From Phymorhynchus buccinoides (lineage: Eukaryota > Mollusca > Gastropoda > Neogastropoda > Raphitomidae): a DNA stretch of 64,000 bases. Below the pieces are notes generated by a model, which made no database searches, was not told the origin of the DNA, and saw nothing but the letters and a program-made list of their open reading frames with translations. Location of the stretch: contig CM065690.1 of the NCBI GenBank assembly GCA_017654935.2, positions 13,528,367-13,592,366 on the forward strand, read 5' to 3'. Below are positions 46,140 through 56,897 of this stretch, in pieces (the stretch's first letter is position 1; the number at the start of each line of letters is the position of its first letter). The position numbers and the translations under genes were made by a program.

Positions 46140-47906
46140 CATCTCACCCGACAAGACGGAAGTAACTATATGTGCCATCCAGCACTGCGGTGACGTTGGC
46201 CCTGAGGCAGATCCCAGTGAAAAAGCTCGGCTGAAATCTTTATAGCGTGGAGATGCCTTCCTATTTAAGAACATTTATATAGGGCTTCACCTTTAGGCTC
46301 CGGGTTCACATTAGACGCGTAAGTTTCCGTACGGAAAAACCCTAAATAAGTGGAAGAAAGAAGGATAAAAGTTTACGCATACAGGGGAAAATTCGGACAC
46401 GTGCGTAAATCTTTTCCCTTCTTTTGTTTCACTTATTTATTACGGATTGCGCACGGGTTTCCGCATGGATTATCCGCTTATGTGTGTACACAGCCTATAG
46501 CTCTAACCTTGCCTAAGGTACGTCTCCACTCTAGCAGCAGCAGCAGCAGTAGTACTGACCTGATATCGCCCCTATCCAGCACTGCAGTGACTTTGGCACT
46601 GTGGCAGATCCCAGCGGAAAATGTTCTTATAGAACTGAGACGCCTTGCCTAAGGTACGTCCACGCACTCTAGCAGCAGCAGCAATAATACTGACCTGATA
46701 TCCACCCCCATCCAGCACCGCGGTGACGTTGGCCCTGTGGCAGATCCCAGCGGAAAATTTTCTTATAGAACTGAGACGCCTTGCCTAAGGTACGTCCACG
46801 CACTCTAGCAGCAGCAGCAATAATACTGACCTGATATCCACCCCCATCCAGCACCGCGGTGACGTTGGCCCTGTGGCAGATCCCAGCGGAAAATTTTCTT
46901 ATAGAACTGAGACGCCTTGCCTAAGGTACGTCCACGCACTCTAGCAGCAGCAGCAATAATACTGACCTGATATCCACCCCCATCCAGCACCGCGGTGACG
47001 TTGGCCCTGTGGCAGATCCCAGCGAAAAACCCTCTTATAGAACTGAGACGCCTTGCCTAAGGTTACGTCCACGCACTCTAGGAGCAGCAGCCAAACAAAC
47101 AGCAATAATACTGACCTGATATCCACCCCCATCCAGCACCGCGGTGACGTTGGCCCTGTGGAAGATCCCAGCGGAAAATTTTCCTATAGAACTGAGACGC
47201 CTTGCCTAAGGTACGTCCACCCACTCTAGCAGCAGCAGCAATAATACTGACCTGATATCGCCACCCATTCCAGCACGGCAGTGACGTTGGCCCTTGTGGC
47301 AGATCCCAGCGGAAAAGGCTCGGACTGTAATTTATTTAGAACGTGGAGATGGGTTGCCTAAGGTACGTCCACGCACTCATAGCAGAGAGGCAGCCTAAGT
47401 TAACTGGGACCTGATTTATCAGCACCCCCATCCAAGCATCCAGCTTTGCCGTTGGCCCTGTGTACAGAGAATCCCAGCGGAAAAAAGGCTCGGGACTTTT
47501 AAATTTGTTCATGGTGTGGAGATGCTTTGCCTACAGCAGTAGCAGTCCCCACCTCATATCTGAACCCATCCAGCACTGCCGTTGGCCCTGTGACAGGTCC
47601 CAGCGGAAAGCTCGACTTAAATTTGTTCATGGTGTGGAGCAGCCTTGCCTACAGCAGCAGCAGTACTGACCTGATATCTGCCCCCATCCAGCACTGCCGT
47701 TGGCCCTGTGACAGATCCCAGCGGAAAGCTCGACTTAAATTTGTTCATGGTGTGGAGAAGCCTTGCCTACAGCAGCAGCAGTACTGACCTGATATCTGCC
47801 CCCATCCAGCACTGCCGTTGGCCCTGTGACAGATCCCAGCGGAAAGCTCGACTTAAATTTGTTCATGGTGTGGAGAAGCCTTGCCTACAGCAGCAGCAGT
47901 ACTGAC
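46140..47906 (-). repeat. Array B: about eleven copies of exon B 3' end plus 5' splice site
   Basis: Each unit holds the code for CHRANVTAVLDGG(R/G)YQ, then donor GTCAGT, a run of TGC repeats (CAG/CTG), and intron ending TTCCGCTGGG before the next copy. Units near the exon repeat every 118 bases (47590, 47708, 47826). Units farther out repeat every 136 bases (46669, 46805, 46941). A zone at 47330-47480 is disturbed. A MITE (46310-46480) sits between the last two copies. Confidence 0.9.
46310..46480. mobile_element. ATAAGTGG-arm MITE, full copy
   Basis: cgcgtaagtttccgtacgg, ctaaataagtggaagaaagaa, then inverted ttcttttgtttcacttattta, ttgcgcacgggtttccgc. It lies inside array B. Confidence 0.75.
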
Positions 47907-48055
47907 CTGATATCTGCCCCCATCCAGCACGGCGGTGACGTTGGCCCTGTGACAGACCCCGGTGAAGGACTGGATGGCCACGCAGCACTCGCCCACCTTC
48001 CAGTCACGCTCCGCCGCCGCTTCTGCCTTGTAGGAGGACAGCTCCGTCATTCAGT
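47907..48055 (-). CDS. Tudor-domain gene, exon B (first Tudor barrel, N-terminal half; one-base frame break)
   Basis: Encodes ...DWKVGECCVAIQSFTG...CHRANVTAVLDGGRYQ, the first beta strands of a Tudor barrel (G-x-x-C, then x-R-A-x-V). It ends in TAT CAG followed by donor GTCAGT, phase 0, which joins exactly to exon C. The acceptor gctcag lies just before ACTGAATGACGG. In the Tudor frame a TGA stands at the exon's second codon, and exon A's phase 2 end needs one base less. Removing one G in the GACGGAGCTG run restores both the phase and a sensible LNDELSSYK join. This is therefore either an assembly indel or a real frameshift. Directly downstream in the intron lies an array of copies of this exon's 3' end. 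Confidence 0.72.
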
Positions 48056-48059
48056 CTGA

Positions 48060-48610
48060 GCGCGCGCGCACACCACACAAACGCAGCAAAATGCAGACCT
48101 GTTTACCCTACACAAGTCTTGAGTAGTAATGATAGCTCATAGCTTTGCTTTGACAAAGATTAATGAATCGAAATGTTGACAAATGTTGAGCTTCTTGTTG
48201 ATTGTTTCTTCCGATACCTCAAGAGCCGTATCTACTCACATCCTTATTGTGCGGCAGTAATCATTGATGTCATAACTTTTGATAAGCGTCATATCCCATG
48301 ATGAATGAGCGTTGTTTTTTGAACTAGACAAGTCAGGAAAGTATATATCTCTATACCATTTTATCAGACTGAGTGCCGTAAGCCCTCAACTTTTCCAATT
48401 TAAATCCGGTTACACGAAAATCTGATGTTTTACACGTCCCCGCCCCCCCCCCCTCCACACCCCCGTGACCCCTGGTGTGTGAAAATCCCACCCCACCCCC
48501 CAGAAAACTCAGGCAACCCGAACGTACAGGCATACACACCATACAAACAAATAAATATGTACGCACACGCAAACGCACGTGACAGAAACACGAAATAAAC
48601 CCCCACCAAA
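48060..48610. other. Intron between exons A and B
   Basis: Short CG repeat at 48060-48070, then unassigned DNA (48175 has gacaaatgttgagcttcttg). A C-rich stretch at 48440-48500. Confidence 0.6.
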
Positions 48611-48615
48611 CTCAC

Positions 48616-48917
48616 TTGGAAAGCGCAGCCTGCCGCTCCTTCAGCTGAATAAAGAAGTGGGACGGGCTTCGGTAACCCGTCACCACCACCTCCACCCCCA
48701 CGCTCTTCAGTCCCCTCATGAACTCCCCCCTCTCTTCCAGCCCCCTGTCCTCAGCCGCGTCTTTGGCCCCTGCTGCTGCGGGTCCTCCTTGGTGGAGGTT
48801 TTTCAGGCGGATGGCTCCTTTGGGGGTGCTGGCGCCGGCCTGGCTGTTTCTGCTGTGGCTGCTGAGGGTGCTGGTGTTGCTCCTGGAGGGAGACGGGGAG
48901 CTCCCTTCGTTTTCTTT
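48616..48917 (-). CDS. Tudor-domain gene, exon A (linker and start of a Tudor module)
   Basis: Internal exon of a multi-Tudor protein. Seen: a pyrimidine-rich acceptor ending in cgcag precedes AAAGAAAACG, and the exon ends in TCC AA followed by the donor GTGAGT. It is open for 302 bases (phase 0 start, phase 2 end). The first half is a Ser/Thr-rich, low-complexity linker. The second half contains VEVVVTGYRSPSHFFIQL, the strand pattern that opens extended Tudor modules (hydrophobic run, then SPSxFFIQL). In this family such modules bind symmetrically dimethylated arginines of PIWI proteins in germ granules. There is no start codon context, so 5' exons must lie to the right, across or beyond the 49174-49673 gap. 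The best family guess is RNF17/TDRD4-like; other TDRD proteins remain possible. Confidence 0.75.
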
Positions 48918-48958
48918 CTGCGATAGAAATAAAATGAAAACTTTCATTTTATTATGTT

Positions 48959-49173
48959 AGCCCCCCGTGAGGATACTGAGGAGTCTTTTTGAATAAATAG
49001 TTCCCCCACCTTCTGGAAAGTTCTGGCTGTAACCTCCTACTAATCAGTCACTATCTTTGACTCTGCCTGTTCCCTTTGCTTACTGTCATCTAACTGTCTT
49101 TCTGCCTTACCGGAAACCATTCTCCTGCCTTTTGTTCACAAAACACTTTTTCAAAAAACATTTCCTCCAGCTG
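48959..49173 (+). repeat. GAA-tailed dispersed repeat, 5' part at contig end
   Basis: agccccccgtgaggatactg, cccccaccttctggaaag, tctttgactctgcctgttcc, accattctcctgccttttg. It stops at the gap. Confidence 0.8.
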
Positions 49174-49673
49174 NNNNNNNNNNNNNNNNNNNNNNNNNNN
49201 NNNNNNNNNNNNNNNNNNNNNNNNNNNNNNNNNNNNNNNNNNNNNNNNNNNNNNNNNNNNNNNNNNNNNNNNNNNNNNNNNNNNNNNNNNNNNNNNNNNN
49301 NNNNNNNNNNNNNNNNNNNNNNNNNNNNNNNNNNNNNNNNNNNNNNNNNNNNNNNNNNNNNNNNNNNNNNNNNNNNNNNNNNNNNNNNNNNNNNNNNNNN
49401 NNNNNNNNNNNNNNNNNNNNNNNNNNNNNNNNNNNNNNNNNNNNNNNNNNNNNNNNNNNNNNNNNNNNNNNNNNNNNNNNNNNNNNNNNNNNNNNNNNNN
49501 NNNNNNNNNNNNNNNNNNNNNNNNNNNNNNNNNNNNNNNNNNNNNNNNNNNNNNNNNNNNNNNNNNNNNNNNNNNNNNNNNNNNNNNNNNNNNNNNNNNN
49601 NNNNNNNNNNNNNNNNNNNNNNNNNNNNNNNNNNNNNNNNNNNNNNNNNNNNNNNNNNNNNNNNNNNNNNNNN
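49174..49673. other. Assembly gap (500 N)
   Basis: Exactly 500 N. The sequence left of the gap breaks off inside another copy of the same GAA-tailed repeat, in the same direction. Contig order and orientation across this join are not supported by anything in the sequence. Confidence 0.99.
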
Positions 49674-50260
49674 GCAACTCCCAGACCTCTCATTCCACGT
49701 TACCCGCGACTTTTTTCAAGCAACTGAAGGGAAAGGAAAAAAATGAACTAAATTGATTCTTATTTTCCTTCCCAAGGTCTTATTTTAAGTCTCTATGGCA
49801 CCAACTGTCTTGGTCTGCCCAAATAAAAAGGACATAGAACAAACCAAAACTTCTATTGTTTAGGAATAGTTGTGACCACTTCCAGACCAGACTAGTTTTT
49901 AACAAGACACGTTCACAGGATGAAATTGCCTTGATTCAAATTATGTTTTACGCGTGAAGGTAAGATGCCTTGCACATCAAAATTCCTCTCAGCTCCTAAA
50001 AATTCCTCTTTCCTGCTAAAATTTCCTCTTTGGTCTGTTAGGGGGTTGGCAGGGTCTGCGCACTTTATTGCAGGTCTCACAGGGACCCCCATTTGGGGGT
50101 CTATGAAGTACTAAAATTCTAAAGGACCCTCTAAAGAATGTGCAGGTGGTCCCAGGGATGCACTAGAAAAATCTTTTGGGCATTCGAAATAGCACTGGGA
50201 CCCTCTAGTGAAGGAGTCCCTAGGACCCCTTTTTTTTGTGGGACGATTGGGAGCCATGTT
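49674..50260. other. Unassigned DNA with an AGGGTCCC-type repeat
   Basis: 50045-50235 has repeated gggacccc/ggaccctct words (relative at 40388-40480). No exon for the 5' end of either gene is visible between the gap and 51.69 kb. Confidence 0.5.
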
Positions 50261-50261
50261 A

Positions 50262-50535
50262 TTGTAAGGCGCACCCCCCACATGTTACACAACATTCAGA
50301 TTCTGTTACAATATTTATTACTATATCCGAAGCCACTGAGAACCACCATATTTTCCTGACTCTAATGCGATTGCTTTTTTTTACCCCGCCTGAGACCCCG
50401 GCCGCCTTATAAATGACTTTAATACAAAAAACCAGTAATAAAAACATTTGTAACAAAACTTTTGTTGTGAAATTTTCAGGGGGGGGGGGGGGGGGGGGGG
50501 GGGGATGCACCTTATCGTATGAAAATTATGGTAAC
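50262..50535. mobile_element. ACCGTATTTTTCGG MITE family, with poly-G
   Basis: ttattgtaaggcgcaccccc ... ccatattttcctgactctaatg ... poly-G (50480-50504) ... gcaccttatcgtatgaaaat. Several ends are stacked. Confidence 0.55.
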
Positions 50536-50905
50536 TTCAAAATAACTGTAAAAGTCAAAACAATTCATTCGAAAAGACATCGGCACAGAACAAGGATGGA
50601 TGATCCTGCTTTCAGGACGTCCTGAAGTTTAGGATTTTTTTTTTATTGCCTAGAGCTGGCGTCGCCGGATTATAATAATTTGAGAAGATGCATTTTGCTG
50701 GTTAGATAGAGGTCATGAAGCTTAACCAGAAGCGAAAGTGCAAAGAGAAGCCTGTCAGTTACATTGGAAACTGTTGCTTCCCTTCAGCTTCCATGGGGCA
50801 TTGTCCCCCGGAATCCCCAGGAGGGGGCACTGTCCCTGCACTTCACCGGGGGGGGGCTTGCAGGATTTTTTTTATTTATTTCCCAGGAGCACCCCGTGCA
50901 AAGAA

Positions 50906-51555
50906 TACCGTAAAATTTTCGGACTATAAGGCGATTTTTTTCTTCTCCAAATTTTGACCTATGCAGCCTAAATAAACGAGGGTGTCCTATTAGTCGAACA
51001 AAGTCGTGAGAAGAGAGGCAACAATTGCTGTTTTCAGTACAGTCTACTGTAAGTCACAACATCGAAAGTGGTAACGAGTCGCCGATAACGACGAATACTC
51101 ACGTTAAAATGCTAAAAAAAATCCCTGTTATCATACGAGATAACATCCAACAGATGCCACAAACCTTCATTGGATGTGAAAAGCAAACGTTGTAGAGGCG
51201 TAAAATGGACATTGCCATAAATTTCTACACCAGTTTCATTTCGCGAGAGAAAAGGTCCAAACACAAAACACCAGGAAAAGGTCGATAAAAAAAAACGGAA
51301 AGTTCGATTATTGGAGAAGGGAGCCAACTCTTTGTTTTATGACAGTATTAATGGCGGGCGGTAAAGCGTTTACGAACAACAGGTCCATGTAACTGGGCTT
51401 TAAACTCGACTTTCGACTTTTCTTTTTGTGAGGTGTGTATCGCCTTATAAATGAGTGGGCGGCGCCTTTACTTTATTTTTTTCAGATTTTTTCTTGAAAA
51501 TTACCCTAATCTGCCTTACACACAGCAAGCGCCTAATGATCCGAAAAATACGGTA
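50906..51555. mobile_element. ACCGTATTTTTCGG MITE family, long copy (left of exon)
   Basis: Left ataccgtaaaattttcggac, right gatccgaaaaatacggtaac. The inside has gaaagtggtaacgagtcgcc, ctgttatcatacgagataac, ccaacagatgccacaaacct. Words agattttttcttgaaaatta and gccgcctttactttat-like follow at the right end. It is about 650 bases with no open frame of note. Confidence 0.8.
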
Positions 51556-51695
51556 ACCTTCTTTAACTCGGTAATAGATATTGGATAGCAAAAGTGAGTG
51601 GGATGGGTGCCCAAGAGTTTCCAGACGTAGGGCCTAGAGTTGCGGCAATGCAGCCTTTTGTGACGCTAATTTCCACGCTGATCCCTGCGTTCCAG

Positions 51696-51762
51696 GGAGG
51701 AGCAGCTGATGGATGAGATGGAGGAGGCGGCGAAGAAGACTACCAAGTGCTCAGAAGACATG
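51696..51762 (+). CDS. Coiled-coil (TRIM/RNF17-like) gene, exon 1 of 3 visible
   Basis: 67 bases between acceptor gcgttccag and donor GTATGT (phase 1 start, phase 0 end). It encodes EEQLMDEMEEAAKKTTKCSEDM, a charged helix with coiled-coil character, as found after the RING/B-box part of TRIM and RNF17 proteins. It lacks a start codon, so the RING-encoding exons must be to the left or in the gap. It is flanked by two inverted copies of one MITE (50906-51555 and 53186-53771) and a minisatellite. Confidence 0.6.
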
Positions 51763-52639
51763 GTATGTACTCTTTGATTGGAAGGGGGCTTGGTTTGTTT
51801 TTTTTTTATGCTGTAAACCTGTTGCTTCCTGTGTGTGAATGCATTTTTGTGTATGTGTTAATGTTTGTTGGCGTAATAAACAAACCCCTGCTGCTAAAAA
51901 AGACTCCAGGGGATTGACCGCCAAACATCAGCCAAAGCACTTGAACGCTATGGTGCGAATACAGAAGGGGTGAGAACGTTACGTGCATGACTGTATTTGA
52001 TTAGTCCCGCCACATGGGCAGCCGTACTCCGTCTTCGGGGGATTTTAGAAACTGACGAAGTTATGCTAGGAGCTTGTCTTGGCTAAAGACAATCCCCGCA
52101 TAATTTATATGCACAGCATAACGACATTTTGAGGTAGCCTTGGTGTTATAGCCTGATGTCAATTGGTCAAGGTGAATTAAATGATGTGTGTTGTGTTTTG
52201 TTCTTTTTGTTTTTAACCCTTTCATGACATCACTCACTACACACTCACTACCACTTTGCCCTTAGACAAACATTATTACTGGCCTGGGGCTGCCTAGAAA
52301 AAATATATATATAAAAAATAAACTAATATGAAGTGCAACCAAACTGATATTGTCAATGATTCAGTTTTGACATTACTGGTTGATCCAAGTTTATTTTTTC
52401 GCTTTGAAACCGTGGTTACTTGCATTAAAATCGGAATCATTAGTCTCATTACTATCACTGTTAATGAAAAACATATCAGAGTAATTTCTGAGGCTCGTCT
52501 AGGACCGTTTTTTTGACATTTTAATATTAAAAACTGAAAAAGAAGTGGCAAACCTATATCAAACGAAGACTGGAAGAGTGATGAAGAGAAGTAACTAAAA
52601 AACAAGCGTGGTGTGGATGACTAAAACATGGATTTAGAC

Positions 52640-53180
52640 TAGTCTTAGAACCAGAAATCGCTGTTCCGAGAATACTCGGAACCTAGGCCCTGACTGGTGT
52701 TCTCCTATTCAGAGTATACTCGGAACTAGGCCCTGACTGGCGTTCTCCTGTTGGAACTAGGCCCTGACTGGCGTTCTCCAGTTCAGAGAATACTGGGAAT
52801 TAGGCACTGACTGGCGTTCTCCTGTTCCGAGAATACTCAGAACTACTAGGCCCTGACTGGCGTTCTCCTGTTCCGAGAATTACTCAGAACTAGGCCCTGA
52901 CTGGCGTTCTCCTGTTGGAACTAGGCCCTGACTGGCGTTCTCCTGTTGGAACGAGGCCCTGACTGGAGTTCTCCTGTTGGACAACTAGGCCCTGACTGGT
53001 GTTCTCCTGTTCCGAGAATACTCGGAACTAGGCCCTGACTGACGATCTCCTGTTCCGAGAATACTCGGAATTAGGCCCTGACTGGCGTTCTCTTGTTGGA
53101 ACTAGGCCCTGACTGGCGTTCTCCTGTTCTGAGAATACTCGGAACTAGGCCCTGACTGGTGTTCTCCTGTTCCGAGTTAT
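52640..53180 (+). repeat. Minisatellite, 43-base unit with near-palindrome
   Basis: Unit ggccctgactggcgttctcc, tgttccgagaatactcgga, acta. About 13 copies, some shortened to 28 bases by loss of the ccgagaatactcg part. ccgagaatactcgg is nearly self-complementary. Confidence 0.9.
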
Positions 53181-53185
53181 ACCGT

Positions 53186-53771
53186 ATTTTTCGGCTCATT
53201 AGGCGCTGGCTGTGTGTATAAGGCGAATAGGGCCAATTTTCAAGAAAAATCTGAAAAAAATTAAAGTAAAAGGCGCCCTCATTTATAAGGCGATACACAC
53301 CTCGCAACAGACAGTCGAAGCATTGAAGCTCGTACACGTCCTGTAAATGATTACCGACCGCCATTTTTGTTGTCATTAACGAGAGTTGGCTCCCTTTCTC
53401 AAATAATTGAACTTCCGTTTTTGCGACTTCCTGCTGTTGTGTTTGGACTTTTTTTTCTCGCGAAAACTGGTTAGAATTATGGCAATTTAAGCTCTACAAC
53501 GATGCTTTTGACATCCAATGACGGGTTGTGGCATCTGTTGGACGGTATTTCGGACGATAACAGGGATTTTTAAGCATTTTAACGTGAGTATTTGTTTGTA
53601 TCGGCGACTCGTTACCACTTTCGATGTTGTTGACTCACAGTAGACTGTACTGAACAATGAGTAACTCTCTTCTCACGATTTAGTTCACTAATAGGGCGCC
53701 CTCGTTTATTAGGCGCATAGGTCGAAATTGGAGAAAAAAATATCGCCTTATAGTCCGAAAAATACGGTATC
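53186..53771. mobile_element. ACCGTATTTTTCGG MITE family, long copy (right of exon, inverted)
   Basis: ataccgtatttttcggctca ... cttatagtccgaaaaatacgg. The inside (ttgtggcatctgttggacgg, gataacagggatttttaagc, gactcgttaccactttcgatg) is the reverse of the 50906 copy. Confidence 0.85.
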
Positions 53772-53779
53772 CACAAGTA

Positions 53780-54825
53780 CATTAATTCAGCTTGTCCTTG
53801 TTATTTGTTTTGCTTTGTGCTGGTGTAATCTTTTGAACGTTAATAATGATAGCAACAGTTTATTGTGTACTGTGCAAAACCAAAGCAGCATGATAAAAGC
53901 AAGCTCTATTTACAATTTTTTTTAAATGCGTTTCTTCCCCAGTACAAACATGATTCTTCACTTTTAAAGAAATTATAATGACAATAGTATTGAATTAGGA
54001 ACGCATAAAAGTTAGATTCTCAGTTAAATCAGAGATAGTTTAGGGGAGATAGCCAACTTGAACTAGGGTGAGGATGACCCACAAGAGTTATCTTTCCGTA
54101 CAGGTATGAACAATGGCGGCCCCCATCCAAATTTGATTCTGAATCGAAGCGACTGTTCCAACCACATGTTCAAACTTGGGTGGTTGGAGAGCCCCCTTTC
54201 TATTTAAGCAAGATTAAAAAAAAAGGTAAAGAAGCTGGAAATCGAGCATATAAGCCTATAAAACATTGACGAACAGTCTTAGATCAACTGCTTATGTGCG
54301 CACATCTGACATACGATATCATGTTGAAACTCAAACGAGAAATCTTCTTCTCTTCAGGGCGAATCCTTGTTCTTTTGGTAATTTCCCCCGTCAAGAACAA
54401 TAATATGATGACTAAAAAAACAATGGGCTATGTTCTTTTCTGCTACAAATTATCGTTCTTGGCGGAAGAAATGTGATCATTGCCCACTTGATCACGTTGA
54501 TCTAGATCTAATTACAGATCTGCAATGACTCGTGAAAAGACAACTCTTTGAGGCTGTTTCACATTGAAATTTGAACACTTGAGTTGCCCTCCTTACTTAC
54601 AGGTTCATACCTGCAGGGAAAGATAACCAGGGCGGTTGGCCTCACTTCTCTAATAGGGAAAAGAGTTAAGTTCCCCCTCTCTATATATAAGCTCTCTGGT
54701 TAAATCAAATTGCAAAGATAATGCCAATATATCATCTTTTTTGGAAGGAGCAAACCAAAAGTTACGAAAGAAATCTGGATAACAAAAAGTAGATGTTCTG
54801 TATGTATGCATGCCTGTCTGTCGTA
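53780..54825. other. Unassigned AT-rich intron DNA
   Basis: Two related areas, 54040-54210 and 54590-54690 (gttatctttccgtacaggta against caggttcatacctgcaggga), hint at a decayed inverted repeat. No exon seen. Confidence 0.45.
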
Positions 54826-54827
54826 CC

Positions 54828-54990
54828 ACTCATCGAGGCGTGGTTACCGCTACACCTATATGTATAAAACAAATCGGGACTTTACTAGTTTCGTACTGCC
54901 TTACGGGCATTGCATCTAGTATTGTTCCCACCATATTTGTATTTAACAAATGTCCCATATGTGTCTGATTCAGGACAAGAGGACGTAAAA
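54828..54990 (-). mobile_element. GGCGTGGTTACCGCTACACC / GACGTAAAA element
   Basis: catcgaggcgtggttaccgc, cgggactttactagtttcgt, gggcattgcatctagtattg, aatgtcccatatgtgtctga, acaagaggacgtaaaa. Copies or pieces are at 20562, 31105, 59580 and 60628. The class is unknown. Confidence 0.65.
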
Positions 54991-55173
54991 CACCCATTTC
55001 GCGCCGTCTGTCGTTTCTGGGCAATGACTGCAGATAGCAGAGGGTGGCAGCTTACTATTCCGGCGGGCTCGGGCTAAAAATTTTGTTTTGTACTGGAGAT
55101 GCATAATGTTCACATTATCAATACAAGCAACAACATGAAGAAAAATTGTGAGGATTTCATTTGAAGAAGAAAC

Positions 55174-55508
55174 TCTCCCCGTGGGGATACCGGGGGGCGG
55201 TTCTTTCGTAAAAAATAGTTCCCCCACCTTCTTGGAAGTTCTGTGCTTGTAGCTTCTAATCTATTACTCTCTTTGACTCTGCCTTTTCCCTTTGCTTTCT
55301 ATCGTCTACTATCTTTCTGACTTATTGGCCCATTCTCCTGCCTTTTTTTCCCGATAAATCTTCCAAATAATTATTCTCCTTTGAGCTCCTCACGAAATCG
55401 GAATGTGTCAGCTGTGCGCAGCGTGGAGACCAGTGAAAACTGAAAACCTGACACATGCGTACCGTACCCATTATGGCATATGGCCTGGGAACGCAGAAGA
55501 AGAAGAAA
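55174..55508 (+). repeat. GAA-tailed dispersed repeat
   Basis: ctctccccgtggggataccg, cccccaccttcttggaagtt, tttgagctcctcacgaaatc, gtgcgcagcgtggagaccag, gggaacgcagaagaagaaga. Confidence 0.85.
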
Positions 55509-55781
55509 CTGTGATGGCGGTTGTACGATATCTGTGTGCAGAAATTATTCCTTCAAAATCAGAAGTGTCTTCTGGAAATGGACCTTATGGGTATGGTATT
55601 TTTGTATAGTCTCAATAGAATTCTAAAGGGGAGTTTTAATGATGGAACTACTTAAGAGCCTACCCTGTTGCGAACCGGGGCTGAATAGAGTTTTACCGTT
55701 AGTGGCGACCAGTACACCCATTCAACAAAAGTGACGGCTAATTCCAAAAACTCATACTTGGAGTTGAACGGATATTCAAAC

Positions 55782-56070
55782 GGGGGGAGGGGGGGGGGGG
55801 GGGGCGCCCTATCGACGGTACAGTCGTACATGTGTACCTGTTTTTTTAAGGGACATAACCATAGTGTTTTTTGTCCTCACTACTCATATAGGGGAAAAGA
55901 GACTGGATGCTTGTCTTTTTCTTTCAGTTGTCCTTTGGTTATTCGCTGGTCTTCTCTCTACGAATCCCTTTTCTCCGAAACGCTGGGGGGGGGAGGGGTG
56001 GGGGGGGGTGGAGGGTGGGGGGGGAGGGGGGGGTGGGGGGGAGTGGGGGGGAGGGGGGGTGGGGTGGGGG
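55782..56070 (+). repeat. Poly-G / G-rich tracts
   Basis: Poly-G at 55788-55804 and a G-rich block with single T/A at 55985-56070. Open frames through them are Gly- or Pro-rich artefacts. Confidence 0.9.
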
Positions 56071-56112
56071 AACTTCGCCCTTCATGTGTACATAGAGGTG
56101 ATGTGTACATAG

Positions 56113-56625
56113 AGGTGGTGTAGAGTGGCACAGTGGTAACCCGTTCGCTTTCTTGTCGTCTATGTCCCACGGTTTCAAATAAAAGACCCCAGGACCTGAT
56201 TCGAACCTGGGGCTACTACATGGGTAGGGCGATTTTTTTTTTTTCCTCTCATTCTGCACTAGGCCTTCTTAACGGTCTGAACGTGGATTCTTTCTTTCGG
56301 GTGAGACGAAGATTATAAACGAAGAGTCCCGGTGCTGTGCCCATTGCACTTAGCTTAGCACACGTTTTTGTTTTAAGCAGTGGCAACGAAAAAAAATACG
56401 AAAAAAAGTTCAAAAAAAAAAAAAAAAAAAAAAAATGTTGTCATTTGGTAATCTTTCTTTTAAAAAAAATTTACCCCCCCCCCCCCCCCCATCAGTGACA
56501 AAAATCGCATGCAAAAAAAAAAAAAAAAAATTGGGTGGCGCGCCTCTTGGCTGCGACGCACTCTCCAGGTGGGGGAGCAACCCGAATTTCACACAGAGAC
56601 ACCTCTGTGACTATAAAGTGTCCCT
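56113..56625 (+). mobile_element. tRNA-derived SINE, copy 5 (enlarged)
   Basis: gtagagtggcacagtggtaa head, an inserted or duplicated part at about 56155-56215, ctctcattctgcactaggcc, a poly-A block (56412-56433), a poly-C run (56475-56490), poly-A, then ggtggcgcgcctcttggctg and acctctgtgactataaagt. Confidence 0.8.
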
Positions 56626-56644
56626 GTGATTGGTCAATGCATCC

Positions 56645-56897
56645 TAACCCTTTCGCCGCCAGCCATTTTTTCATCCAAAACTTTCTGCTCAAACTTACCT
56701 AGGTAAAGGAAAAGTTAGCATAGATCTGCAGTACTGTGAATCCCCCAATGACATGCATCAAATAAACCCTTTCCTTATCTCCCAAAAATAAACATCATAA
56801 GGATATTGGATAACTGATCCAACTTTCATGCCTTTTAGTAGCGTGGATGTTAAATCAGTGTGGTGCTAAAATGCGATATTGGCGGTGAAAGGGTTAA
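56645..56897 (+). mobile_element. piggyBac-like MITE, copy 5
   Basis: CTAA-ccctttcgccgccagcc and ggcggtgaaaggg-TTAA. The inside has caaacttacctaggtaaagg and catgccttttagtagcgtgg. The left TTAA has one change. Confidence 0.8.

Noticed and set aside
46669..47132. Repeated minus-strand frames of about 61 codons containing LDGGGYQVSI
   Set aside because: These are array B units read past their splice donors into intron sequence, not separate genes.
24017..49746. Open frames of 180-229 codons made mostly of X across the two gaps
   Set aside because: They are read through N and have no sequence content.
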